A program made the translations under genes and the position numbers. This document shows, piece by piece, positions 21,280-33,891 of a stretch of 64,000 nucleotides of DNA (positions within the stretch are counted from its first letter, which is position 1; each line of letters opens with the position of its first letter). Under the pieces are notes generated by a model, which did not search any database, was not told the origin of the DNA, and saw only the letters and a list, made by a program, of their open reading frames with translations. Source of the DNA: Cryptomeria japonica. Taxonomy: Eukaryota > Streptophyta > Pinopsida > Cupressales > Cupressaceae. Location: NCBI RefSeq assembly GCF_030272615.1, contig NC_081412.1, forward strand, positions 27,235,001 through 27,299,000. Direction: 5' to 3'.

Positions 21280-24060
21280 CTATTGCTCTAGAATTTGTAG
21301 TAGTGAAGCGATAGTAGCCATTGCATCGGCTGCTTTGTTGTTCAACCTTGGTATTTGCTCGAAGGTGATGTGCACAAAATACTGTTTGAAGTCATCCACC
21401 ATTCGCTTGTAGGGTAGTAGCTTATCATCCTTTGTCTGATAGTTGTTATTGATTTGATGGACGACCAGTTGTGAGTCCCCATAGACTTTCAACTCTGTGA
21501 TTTTCCATTCTATGACCATTTTGATGCCGATGACCAATGCCTCATATTCAGCCACATTATTTGTGCATGGAAACATAAGCCTGTATGATCTTGGTATAGT
21601 GTGTCCTTTAGGAGTGATGAATAGAATGCCAGCACCAGAACCATGTTGTGTATAGGATCCGTCAAAGTATAAGGTCCATTGTTTAGTAGAAAGAGCAAGA
21701 ACGTCCCTGTCTAAAAATTCAATCTCCATGGTGTGTTTTCCTGGTAGGGGTGCTTCAGCTAACTGATCTGCAATTGCTTGTCCTTTGATGGCTCGTCTTT
21801 CTGTGTATTGGATGTCTAATTCACTAAGAATCATGACCCATTTAGCCAATCGGCCTATAAGAGCTGCCTTGCTAAGTAGATATTTGAGAGGATCAATTTT
21901 TGCCACTAGCTTGATGGTGTGTGCTAGCATATAATGTCGGAACTTCTGAGATGCGAATACCACTGTTAGGCAAGCCTTTTCAATGAATGTATAGTTGAGT
22001 TCATAGCCATTCAATGTTTTGCTGATGTAATATATGGCGTGTTCCTTTCCTTGTTGATCTTCTTGTGCCAATAATGCCCCCAGTGATATGTCTATGGTTG
22101 AGATATATAAAATAAGAGACTTTCCTGCGACTGGAGGTACTAGAACTGGTGGATTCATCAGGTACTGTTTGATTTGGTAAAAAGATTCTGCACACTTAGC
22201 CTCCCATTTGAATGGTACATTTTTGTGTAGTAAATGATTAAATGGTAGACTTTTGTCTACTAGCTGAGCAATGAATCGCCTGATGGATTGAAGTCGTCCC
22301 TGTAGAGATCTGAGTTGACTAATATTCTTTGGGGTTGGCATGTCCATAATGGCCTGTACCTTTGCTGGATCTACTTCAATACCTTTAGTTGAGACTATGT
22401 AGCCTAGTAACTTGCCTGATGTAACCCCGAAGACACACTTCTTAGGGTTAAGCCGAACTTGGAATTTCTCCAATCGATCAAAAATTTTGGTTAGGATACC
22501 AAGATGTTCTGCTCTGGTGAAAGATTTAGCTAGTAAATCATCCACATAGTCTTCCATAAATGTGTGCATCATGTCATGGAATATTGTGGTCATTGCTCTT
22601 TGATAAGTGGCCCTTGCATTCTTTAAGCCGAAAGGCATAACATTCCAACAGTACTTTCCCCAAGGATAGGTGAACACGGTTTTATCTTGATCTTCTGGGG
22701 CTATTTTGATTTGATTATAGCCTGAGAAACCATCCATTAGTGAGAGCATTGCATGGCCTTCTGTGAGATCTACAATGATGTCGATACTGGGCAAAGGAAA
22801 GTCGTGCTTTGGACAAGCTTTGTTGACGTCTCTGAAGTCAGTGCAGATTCTGATACTACCATCTGGTTTTGATACTGGAACGATGTTGGAAATCCATTCC
22901 GCATAGTCAATGGGTCGAATGAATCTGATGTCTAATAATTTCTTTAGTTCAGTTTTGACCATGAGCGCCACCTGTGGATTCATCTTTCGTAGCTTTTGCT
23001 TGACTGGCTTAACTCCTATAGAAATGGACAGATGATGCATGATTAAGTGTGGATCCACTCCAGGCATATCAGCATATGACCAAGCAAAGTTGATTTGCTG
23101 TTCTTTAAAGAAGATGATGAATGTCGATCTTTCTTCCTCTGTCAGAGATTCTGCAAGGTGTATGTTTCTAGCTGCTTCTGTGGTACCAATGTTGATTGAT
23201 TGAGTGGGCTCAATCAATATGGGCGATCGCTCATGAAAGTGTTCAGGAAGAGTGTCAAGTCTCCCATCATTAGGTGCCTTTAAAAGGTTTTCACCCTTCG
23301 ATACGTCCTTTATTTTTACTTTTTTATGATCTAGAGCTGCCATTGACTGGTTTTCAGCATTAGATTCTTTACCTAGTTCATTTTTGCGACTGAGAGACTT
23401 GGCACTCCCTGGTTTGTAGACATCGTTATTTTGTTCACCGGTAGAGCCTGTTTCTGGATTTACGGCACATAGATAATGGATAATAGATTCGTCATTTGGG
23501 AAAATTGGTATATTATGGATTTCAGGTTCATCCCAGTCGATGAGGTCAGGATAGACAAGTGGTAAGGAATCGTTAGGTGGATCAAGTTCGGCTACTACGA
23601 GTGTTAGGACAGAGTTTTCATCGTGATGGTTCTTGGTTTTAAAGAAGTTCAGGATTTTGTCGAGGTCTTCGATGGTATTATCTTCTACATATACTTGCTC
23701 ATAATGTTCGTGTTCACTTTCCTCGACGTCATAGATATTATGCGGTCCAAATTCCAGAGGTCTATCTTCTGCGTTATGTTCTTCTTGGGAGATAGATATA
23801 GAATCAGTATCACTAGAGATATCTGTAGTAGCATTGGAGTAGGTACCCCATTCATATTCATTGGAATCAGTTTCATAGGCATCATCCCAGATTCTATCTG
23901 TGCTGTAAACAGGTATGTTGTAGGGTGAAAATAAATCTTTGATGATGGATACCATTTTGATGGTTTTTGTTGATTCTGTGTCAGATCCGTCCTCTCCTTT
24001 CTGAATTTGTTCATAGATTGTACTTCCTCGGGGAGGAAGAACGATATCTGGAGATGACAT
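21280..24060 (-). pseudogene. Gypsy reverse transcriptase, RNase H and second (archaeal-type) RNase H
   Basis: This open stretch of 926 codons holds the polymerase section. RT blocks include FPLPSIDIIVDL, LMDGFSGYNQI, WNVMPFGLKNA and the catalytic YVDD at 22537-22548 (about residue 505). RNase H1 follows (SLGALLAQED, AIYYISKTL). A second RNase H has LYFDGSYTQHGSGAG, NNVAEYEAL and YGDSQLVVHQ. A second RNase H of this kind is a known mark of the Tat lineage (Ogre, Retand, Grande). All catalytic acidic residues that I can place are present. The section is in one frame with gag and integrase and is cut off only by a stop at each end. Confidence 0.95.
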
Positions 24061-24138
24061 AATTTGTTCTTGAGATATTGGTGTCTGAATATGAGCTACT
24101 GCTGCAGATAGGGCCTTCTTATGACTTAGAAGCTTTGC

Positions 24139-24885
24139 CTAATGTAACTTTTGATCCTGACGTTCCCGTTCCTTGCGGATTGTTTCTGTAGATTCAAAGA
24201 GTGCTTCCTGCCAGGATTCTTCTTTGTGCTTTGTCTTTACTTTCCATTGAGGTTTGATAGGTAGGTGTGGTGGCCGTTTCAATAGAAACGTGAGCTTAGA
24301 ACCCAATCCTGCTTTGTTTCTGCTAGGTTGTGAAGCAAGATCTATAGGTTCAATGACTCCTTCTTTGCGTTTGCCAATAGGTCCTTTACCGTCATATCCC
24401 ATTTGTTTCATGATTAAATAGCCTTTTCCATACAGGTGTGTTGGTAGAGCAATGTCCAGAGCGGCTGCTCTATGATTTTCTTCCTCATCTTTGTATAACC
24501 AGCTAAGAACATCTTTGTCTTCTGATTCATGTGCTAGAGTACTCAATTGGATGAAGGTACCATCAAATTTAGTGATGGGCCGAGTAGCCAGTTGTGTTGA
24601 TGTAGTAGGCAAACCATGTGATCTAGGTGATGTTGGCAATTTGGCCAAGCATAAAGGCTCTAGAGAGTATTCTCCCATGCCTTGGTCTTTGATTTGCATT
24701 TTCTGCTTGAAGTCTCCCCATAAGGAGTTGGATTTTGCTGTGTGTGGATCTGATGTTGAAGATTGCTGCTTTTCTCTATTATGAGGAACCAAACTGTCTT
24801 GGGCTGCCCCCATTGCGTTGCAATATTGAAATGGATTGTGATCAGCAGATATGGAGATTTCTTGTCCATCATAAGGAAACTTGAC
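24139..24885 (-). pseudogene. G-patch section of gypsy polyprotein
   Basis: Between protease and RT the frame encodes MKQMGYDGKGPIGKRKEG followed by a KAGLGS segment, a G-patch motif of the kind seen in Tat-type gypsy polyproteins and after the protease of some retroviruses. G-patches usually bind nucleic acid or helicases. The section is bounded by TAG codons at 24886 (after STYH) and 24136; both sit where a CAG codon is likely. It lies in the same frame as its neighbours. Confidence 0.8.
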
Positions 24886-24888
24886 ACA

Positions 24889-25749
24889 CTAGTGATATGT
24901 AGAAGGTACCGCTTTCATTTCATGTATCCAGGGTCGTCCTAACAAAATATTGTAGGTTAGATCAATATCTAAGACTTGACATATAGTATCTTTTTGTACT
25001 GGTCCCACTTGAATAGGTAATATCACTGTGCCTTTAGAGGACCTCTCTTCATCATCATATGCCTTTATGGTAATTTTCTTGCAAGGATCAATAGATTCTT
25101 CTGAGAAGCCTAGTGCACGGATAAGCTTTAAAGTACATATATTAAGTCCGACTCCTCCATCTATTAGGACTCTTTTGACTTGGTGTTTGTAAACAATGAC
25201 TTCAATATGGAGAGGAGTATTATGTGGATGGATCAAGGAAGCATCGTCATGCTCAGAGAAGGTGAGGTTATGAGGTCTTGTCATATGGGCGACCATGGCT
25301 TGAAATCTGTCTGTATCCAGATTTTGAGGTACATTGGTTTCCAATAGTGCTTGTTCCAATATGTCTTTGTGCTTAGGTGATAGTTTCAATAATTCCAGGA
25401 TAGATATCTGAGCTGGAGTCTTGCGTAGTTGGCTAACCAAGTCATATTGAATTTTTGGTGTGGTAGTTGCAGGTGTAGTATGTCCTTTCAAGACATATTT
25501 CTGAGTTCGGGTCGTTACATTGACAGATTCATGATCACGCTGATCTCGGATAGTGATGACATTTACTTGATGATCTTCAGCTGATATGTGGTTGATGGTG
25601 TTGTTGTAGATGTGATTAATATGAGCTCCGCATGTATCATCTGAAGTGGATGCTCCATCTTTGTTGTAATTTGGGAGAGGATTTTTAAAGGCTCCGTGAT
25701 CACCATTTGTTTTAAGTCCATTGACTGTTAAGTCACCTTGATCAATCAT
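24889..25749 (-). pseudogene. Gypsy aspartic protease
   Basis: The motif VLIDGGVGLNICTLKLI fits the active site of plant Tat-type proteases, where D-G-G replaces the usual D-S/T-G, and ILLGRPWIHEM is the usual C-terminal mark. The segment is in frame with gag before it and the G-patch after it, with a TAG at 25750 and another at 24886. The enzyme would cleave the polyprotein. Confidence 0.85.
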
Positions 25750-25752
25750 GTC

Positions 25753-27396
25753 CTATACTATGTGTTTCAATCTCATGCACTCATTTGTTCTATGACCCTT
25801 GTTGCAATGGAAATCACAATAGTGTGAATCATTCCACCAAGGTGGTTTGATTGGGGGTTCATAATTGTTGATTGGAGGCAAAGACAGAATCTTGTTTGCC
25901 AAAAGTTCTCTGAATGCGGATTCTAATGATTGTCCTAGTGGTGTGAAGATGCGCTTTTGGAAATTGTTCGTGTTGTTGCGTGAATTGTTGTTAGGTCCCG
26001 GATTCATGTTTTTGCTTTGAGGATCGTTGGTGTTGTTTGTATTGAGTTGTCCTTGATCAGTGTTTTGTGCATATGTGTTAGCATTTGGTGCCGCATTTTT
26101 AAGATTTTTCGTGTTCTGAGGATTTCCAGATAATGCAAGCACTGGTTGCTTTGATTTAGGATCATGTGATTCGTTGTTGCCTTCGTTTCTGTTTCGAGTC
26201 CAAAATCGAGATTTGTCAAGATTGGTGTTGTTTTGGTTATTGTAGTTTGATGAGTTCATTCCTTCCTTGTAAAATTTGAGTGTTCCCTTTTTGACACACG
26301 CTTCTTCCACTTGAATGCCATTTTCAATCAATTTAGCGAAAGATGGTATGCATTGAAGTTTTAGTCTGTAACTCATCTCGCCGTTCAAGTTATCAATGAA
26401 GATTTCCATTTTCTCCTTTTCAGGAATATCTCGAGGATATCTGGAGACCATGCATCACCAACGTTGAAGGAATACCATGAATGTTTCATTGTTCTTTTGT
26501 TTGGTATTGCAAACATCTAGCATGGTTATGGCATGTTGGATGTTGTAGGAATAGTGGGTTATGAATTTGTTAACCAACTCATCAAATGATCTGACAGGTG
26601 GTGAGATTTTGGATAACCATTCCATGGTTTGCCCTCCCAAGCTTCTGGGGAATAACCTCATCAAATAGGTGTCATCATGAGCAAATTCAAGGCTCAGTGT
26701 GCAAAATTCCCGTACATGATCTCTGGGATCACTTTTCCCATCATATTTATCAAATTTGGGAACGTCCAAGTTTGGAGGAAAAGGCACCATGTTCAAGCTT
26801 CTGTCAAATGGATAAGGACAGATTTCATTTAAAGAGTATCGCATTGTTGTCCCTTGTTGCATATCCTTTATTTGCCTTTGCAACATTTGCATTTGTTGAG
26901 TAAGGGCTGCCAAGGGTATATTGTCTTGCCGAGGAAAAAGTTCTTGCCTTGTACTGGTTCTCAGCTGAAAAGGTGTGGTAAATGGTATATGTTGCTCTGG
27001 TGTTTCTAGCTCAGGTATATGCATTTCGGGTATGCGTTGTTCTGGAATGTGTTGTTCAAAGTTATGTTGTTCAGGTATGCGAGTTTCTTCTTCTCTGTGT
27101 TGTTCTTGATAGGCATATTGCCAAGATCCGGTTTGAAAAATGTTTGGGTCGAAATCTTTGGGAAGTTTAACGCCCTTGCTTGTGAGCATCAACAGATATT
27201 TTTCTTTGTCATTTTCCATGAGTTTTTCGACAAGTTTTTGGAAGGAAGGATTTTCTTGACATTCCCGAAGAAGTGCTTCAGTAATTTCAGGTTCTTCTAT
27301 GGGTGGAACTTCAAAAGGATTTGATAATCTTCGATTCATACTGGACTCAGCGTGTGTCTCGCTTTGTTTGTCTCGTTGAGAGCGAGTAACAGGCAT
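25753..27396 (-). pseudogene. Gypsy gag
   Basis: I start at the methionine at 27396 (MPVTRSQRDKQ), although the frame is open from 27429. A capsid-like region has RDHVREFCTLSLEFAHD, FPRSLGGQTMEWLS and FMVFLQRW. The nucleocapsid-like end has CDFHCNKGHRTNEC, the C-x2-H-x4-H-x4-C zinc knuckle variant common in Tat and Athila elements. One TGA at 26452 interrupts it, where an arginine codon (CGA) is expected. Gag would form the particle that packages the RNA. Confidence 0.9.
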
Positions 27397-28180
27397 TTTA
27401 GTAGAAAATTTCAGTGATGAAAGGGACAAAAGCCTCTTCGATGTGTTGCTCGGGTGTTGGTGGTTCTGGTCGAGATGTGTTATATGTGATGCACTCGTCG
27501 GGCAAGAATGTTGGATTGATTTTCCCGCCGCGGTTTATGGTTTGATTAAAAGCAGACTTTTGACAGTATGCTCTTGTTTTCAAAGGTTCTTTGTCAAATT
27601 CGCTAGATTTGTTTTGGATGCAACGTTTGACGTGATGAAGGAATACCTGATGAGATTTGAAGAGTTGACGAATGATGTATAAAAACTTATTTCTCTTGAT
27701 GAATTTGGAAAAACTAGGTTGTTGTTTCTTCAACGTGATGTTACGATAGAGGTTCTTTCTTCTCAGAATAAGGGGATTAGTCATGCATGAGTGATCAATG
27801 GTTTCCTTTGATTGGTTTGGATTCAGTTGATTCTTGTTTTAAAAAATTTCAAATCTTACTTTATCAGAGTGAAGGTTTAGATGCCCCTTCACGATAAAGC
27901 GTGTCAAATGATATGGATAAAAGCTTCCCGATCTGGAAACTGGATTTGACAATTTGAGAATTTTAAACAAGTTTTTTGAGATAGAAATCCGTAAGATGGT
28001 AAAGGATTTTGTTGATACTGATGATGAAATTTCCAGATTATGATAGGAGAGACATCCTCTATTGTGCGATTCGTTTCGGATTCTGACAACGTTTGTTTTG
28101 ACACAAATTGAGCTCAAGAAATAGTTTTAGTGATTTGTTTGTCACTCTGGTTTGATGAAAAATGGTTTTTTTGAAGAAAA
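27397..28180 (-). other. Gypsy 5' leader, cut off before the 5' LTR
   Basis: This is untranslated leader upstream of gag in element sense. An overlapping 128-codon frame (27398-27784) has no motif. No primer-binding site or LTR sequence matching 13727-15043 is found before the plus-strand element begins at about 28181, so the element has lost its 5' end here. Confidence 0.55.
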
Positions 28181-31100
28181 AGGCTAGACCAAGAAAAAGT
28201 AAAAAGAAAGGACACATCTAACGGTGAAAACCTTCTTGAGGTGCCGGAGGATGGGAGATTTGACACCTTACCTGAATATTATCAAGAAAGATCATCTATA
28301 CTAATTGAACCAATAGAGACAGTCAACATTGGAACAACAGATCAACTGAAGATTCTACATCCGGCAACCTCTCTATCAGAACAAGAAAAGCAGAAATATC
28401 TAGGATTGGATCTAGATCTTATAATGCATCACCTAAATGTCGCTCTAGGAGCTAAACTAGTAAAACAAAATTTGAGAAAGGTGCATCCTCATATAGCTCT
28501 CCCTGTCAAAGCAGAACTGAAGAAATTACTGGACATGGGATTCATCAGGCCTGTGGCATATCCTCAATGGGTATCAAACATAGTTCCTATTTCTAAACTG
28601 GATAAAAGTATCAAAGTGTGCACAAACTTCAGAGATCTCAATAATGCATGTCCAAAGGATGACTTTCCTTTGCCTAATATTGACATCATTGTAGATCTAA
28701 CTGCTAGACATTCCATGTTTTCCCTAATGGACAGTTTCTCAAGATATAATCAGATTAAAATAGCTCCACAAGATCAAGAAAATACAGCTTTCATGTGTCC
28801 ATGGGGTACTTTTTGCTAGAATGTCATGCCATTTGGACTAAAGAATGAAGGTGCTACATGTCAGAGAGCCATGACAACAATATTCCATGACATGATGCAT
28901 AAATTCATGGAAGACTATGTAGATGACATATTGGCAAAATCATACAACAGAGAGGAACATCTATAAATACTAGAAAAGATCTTTGAGCGGTTAGAACAAT
29001 ACAAGCTAAGGCTCAATCCAAATGTGCCTTTGGTGTCACTTCAGGTGAGCAATTGGGATACATTGTTTTAGCTAGGGGTATAGAAGTAGATCCGGATAAA
29101 GTTAAAGTAATCATGGAAATGGCATCTCCAAAAAATATCGGTCAACTCAGATCACTTCAAGGAAGATTGCAGTCAATTAGAAGATTTTTTGCTCAGTTGG
29201 CAAATAAATGTCAACCATTTATGCATATATTGCACAAGAATGTTCATTTCAAATGGGATAATCAATGTGAAGAAGCTTGCATTCAACAAAATCAAGGAAT
29301 ATCTCATGCAACCACCAGTTCTAGTGTCACCAATTCAAGGTAAGTCATTGTTACTCTATGTATCAGCCATAAAAGTATCATTAGGAGTTTTGCTTGCACA
29401 ATAGGATAATGAAGGAAAAGATCGAGCTATTTACTACATCAAAGGAACATTAGTGGGATATGAGCTCAATTATTTACCAATATAAAAAGTATGCTTAGTA
29501 GTAGTGTTCGCTTCTCAAAAGTTGCGACACTATCTACTCTCTCACTCAATCAAACTAATTGCTAAAATAGACCCATTAAAGTATTTGCTCAGCAAGGCGA
29601 CATTAATAGGATGATTAGCAAAATGGATCATGATCCTGAGCGAATTTGGTATTGAATATGTGGACAGAAAAGTTGTCAAGAGACAAGTTGTTGCATACCA
29701 TCTAGCAGAGGGACCACTTCAAGATGATCATCCTTTAAACATGAATTTCCAAATGCTGATATACTCATAGTCACCAAACAGACATGGTAGTTGTACTTTG
29801 ATGGTTCATATACCCAACATGGATTAGGAGCAGACATTTTATTCATCAAACCGCAAGGTCACACAATTCCAAAGGCATATAAATTGAGCTTTCCATGCAC
29901 CAACAATACAACAGAATATGAAGCTTTGGTCACAGGAATCAAGATGGCCATAGAATGGAACATCACACAACTATAGGTTTTTGGAGACTCTTAGCTCGTC
30001 ATTAATCAAATTAATGATGATTATCAAACAAAGGATGACAAACTAATGCCTTATAAAAAATGGTAGATGATTTCAAGAAGTATTTTGTAGAAATCACTTT
30101 TGAGCAGATTCTGTGAAATGACAACAAAGTAGCAGACACCATGGCAACACTTGCTTGTCCACTTTAGACATAAGAAAATCAAGAGCATTACAAATTCCTA
30201 ATGGAAGAGTTGTTATACCCTGCCCATAACTGTCCTGATTCCCAAATTATCTGTCACCTTGTTGGGCATGATTCCTCCTGCTATGGCCAAATTTATAGAT
30301 ACTTGAAAGATAATACCCTCCCTCCTAAATTGTCAAAGAACCAAAAGAGAAATTTCATTCGCCAATCTTTCCATTATACTCTTGTCGCAGATACCCTTTT
30401 TAAACAAGGTCTGGATGGTACTCATTTAAGATGTCTCGAGCAAGAAGAATCTGAGAAGGCCTTAAATGAAATCCATAACAGTATTTGTGGCACTCATTCA
30501 AGTGGTCTTACCTTTTCAAAAAAACTCATATGCTTGGGCTATTATTGGCCAACTATGGAAAGGGATTATTTTTAGATAGCTAAAACATGCAAACAATGTC
30601 AGATCCATGGCAATTTAATTCATGCACCAGCACAAGAGCTTCATGCTTTGGCAACCTCTTGGCCTTTTTTCCAATGGGGTCTTGATCTGGTAGGAAAGAT
30701 AAATCCTCTTTCATCCAATGGTCACAAATTCATTCTAGTAGCTACATAATATTTTACTAAATGGATTGAGGCAGTACCTCTCACAAATATCACAGGAAAA
30801 CAAATTGCAGCGTTTCTCTTGAACTACATCATATGTCGCTATGGCATAACCATGACTATTATCACCGATAATGAGCGATCGTTCAAGAACCGAGATGTAC
30901 AAGAGCTTTGTGAGAAATTTCAGATCCAACATAGATTCTCCACACCCTACTATCCACAAGGGAATGGACAAGCAGAAACATCAATTTATTTTTTTTAAAT
31001 CCTCAAAAAGATAATGAATGATGTTGGTAGAGATTGGCATATTCAAATAAAACCTACTCTATGGGCCTACCATACCAGTATCTGCACTCCTACAAGAGCC

Positions 31101-31547
31101 ACACCTTTCTTTCTTGTCTATGGATCAAAAGAAATACTACCAATAGAAGTAGATATAGCTTCTCTATGAGTATCATGAAAAGGCCCTATCTTAGATGAAG
31201 AACAATGAGTATCCAGAATGCAAGAGCTAGAATTGATCCATGAATGAGGACAAAATTCCTTTGATCATTTGAAGGTGTATCAACAAAGAATGTGTCAAAG
31301 TTATAATCACAAGGTCAAACTAAGAGCATTTCAAATTGAAGAACTAGTGCTAAAAGAAAATCCATGCAACTAGTTAGATCGAGAAAAGAAAGGGAAGTTT
31401 GAACAAGGGAAGTTTGAACCAAATTGGTTGGGTCTGTTTGTGGTCACAACAACATTTGGGTCAGGATCCTATCAACTATCAACGCCAGATGGGGATCAAC
31501 TCAAGGAACCCATCAATAGCATGCATTTGAAAATGTTTTATGTCTAA
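28181..31547 (+). pseudogene. Second Tat-type gypsy copy, pol only, heavily broken
   Basis: Homology to the minus-strand element starts abruptly near 28181, within the linker before RT, so gag, protease and G-patch are missing. RT is recognisable (LPNIDIIVDL, VMPFGLKNEG, MEDYVDD), as are RNase H, the second RNase H (MYFDGSYTQHG, NNTTEYEAL) and integrase (GLDLVGK, TPYYPQGNGQAE). Many stops and several frameshifts interrupt it: the TAG at 28817 and a TGA near 29612 are tryptophan and arginine in the minus-strand copy. Integrase ends with EPINSMHLK and a TAA. The copy is clearly older or more damaged than its partner. Confidence 0.9.
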
Positions 31548-33891
31548 AAGTAGAAAATTAAAAAAAACAGTGAAAAAGAAAAAAATCCAAAAACAGTGAA
31601 AAAGCAGAAAATACAAAAACAACGAAGACAGTGAAAATAAAAAAATCAAATATGAGAAAAAGTGCAATAAAAACAGATGGTGAAAACATGGCAACAAGCA
31701 TTATCTGTCAGCTAGCTCTTCCATCTATTAGTTCATGCATCCTTCTGCTTGCTTTCATTTTCATCAACGTTGTTCATATCCATAATAAAGCCTTTGTACA
31801 TATGTAGGCATCGCAGGTGATTTCTCACCATGGTTTGGATCATTGTATATACCATAATAAAGTTTGTTTCTAGACTGGGGGCAAAATCCTAAACCTAACT
31901 AGGGGAAAATTTCCTTGGGCTTAATCAAATGGGTAGAACAACAGTTAGACAACACTTGTCAAGCGAAAACTGAGACACGTCGAATGTTGAACACAAGATA
32001 AAATTATCTACCATCAACTATCAACTATCGGTCTGAGCCTAACAAACACATATCAATGGATGATATCTTTTGACTAACGGTTTTAACACTTTATCAACAA
32101 TGGTTCCACTTTTATATCTTGTTTTTCGCTACCATGATTTATGAGTGACTCCAGGATGTCTCTAACTAGAGGAACAAGGAAGGAACATGATATTTTCTTG
32201 TCTACTGTCTATAAATTAATCATTAATATGTGCAAATTTGTCTTAGGACATGATCATCAGAGTATCATCGAAGATATTTCAGATTTGCATATAGCAATGG
32301 TTAATACTGCCTATTTTCTACAAGCAACACTCAGGTCATCTTGGTTCAATTATACCTCGATGCTTGCGCTAACTTGCAATATCAAAACCCAAGAAAGTAG
32401 CACTCAGGTCATCATGGTTTAATTATACCATAGATGTTTGCACTCACTTCCCACATTTTAAAGGCTCAATGATGAAAACAAACAATGACCAAATGGCTGA
32501 TCCGATCACAACATTGCATTTCATTTGCATTTGCATATTTAAAGTAGATTGCATTTCATTTTTTATGGGATCACAAAAAGCTCATTTTTTCCAAGGCCAA
32601 ACACTTCAACAAATGTTATCTCTCTTATTAAGTGATTGAGTACATTGGACATTAACAAAAATAATCAATTCATTTGTCCTGCATGATAAGTTAGTTCATT
32701 TCATCACATGTAAGAATTGCATAATAAGACATCATTCATATAGATCATTAACTTATTCATTTAAAATCGATCATTCATGGCATAAATATCAATCATGTAA
32801 AGTGCCATCTTCATTGCATTGCATTGCACCCATCTCATATCAATATGCATAGATAAAATCATAAAAGCATCATACAAACATGAAACATTTCATTGCACAT
32901 GAATCACATAGTACATATAGCATCATCTTGCATCATCATATAAGAAGCATACATCCATCATCTAGGGTACATAATCATATAGCAAATAGAATGCATCCAT
33001 AATCTCATAGGTCATATAGAGCGAATAGGATCAACTGCATATCATATCATTAGAAATAATCAAGGTCCAATGTACAATGATATCACAAAAATGTCAGAGA
33101 TACATAGCAAAAATATATCACATGAATCATCAATGTCTCATCAATGGTGTATACAAAATAGGATCAATGATCAATCTCTCATATCAATGTCAACTAGGAC
33201 GATGACCAAAAATTTCTCTAGATGTTGTCGACCTAAACAAATATCATGGTACTCCCCTCGAATGCACCAACATCAACCCATCTAAATCTTCCTGCAATGG
33301 GATATCAACAAAATGTCAGTTCTTTATCCAATCAATCACTTTGATCAATTGATCTGCTATCCTATCCACTCACTGGAGAATTCCATCAATCTCTTTGAGC
33401 ACCCATCAGTGATACTCATTCATCATGAGGTCATGCATCTAGTATATTCAATCTTGAGTTTACCTCATTGACACTCATCAAACTCATCCTACCAGATCAT
33501 CAAATCTTGAGTTTATATCATTGACCCTCATCGAGCATGAGGTCAATCAAACTCTATCAATCATCAATTCAAGCAAAACATCAAAGTAATTAGAGAACTG
33601 ACACTTTCATCAACCAAAGTTGCTTGAATCAAATCAATTTTATTAGGAAATCAATTTCGCAAAAATCCAAACAATTCAATCGTCAATTCTCTTAATTGAT
33701 CTCCTGATGGGGCATCCTCATATCACAATTTATCAATCAACATTTGGGGCATCATATCAAATCATGTCCACATCAAATCAAAATTTATCATATCAAGATC
33801 AAATCCGCATCGAATGATGTCAGCAACACCATCAAATCGAGTTTTTTTTGAACCAATGCATCGTCACACATTGCTTCAAAGAGGGGAAAAA
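31548..33891. other. Post-pol region of the second gypsy copy, without a PMD gene
   Basis: This corresponds to 15044-19926 of the first copy but is half as long. Matching pieces are the ggtcatcttggttcaattatacc phrases (32330-32435), a CATCAT/GCATTGC-rich stretch (32780-33060) and a ggggcatcatatcaaatca segment near 33740 that matches the region just inside the other LTR. Nothing resembling the PMD gene or its intron array is present. A phrase starting aatcttgagttta is duplicated at about 33449 and 33506. The polypurine tract CAAAGAGGGGAAAAA lies at its end. Confidence 0.65.

Noticed and set aside
23623-23928. Plus-strand open frames inside the gypsy pol (also near 26598-27324)
   Set aside because: They are shadows of the strong minus-strand gag-pol frame, with no motif of their own.
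27398-27784. A 128-codon minus-strand frame overlapping the gag start
   Set aside because: It has no recognisable motif, lies in leader sequence, and overlaps gag in a different frame. A small upstream ORF cannot be excluded but is not supported.
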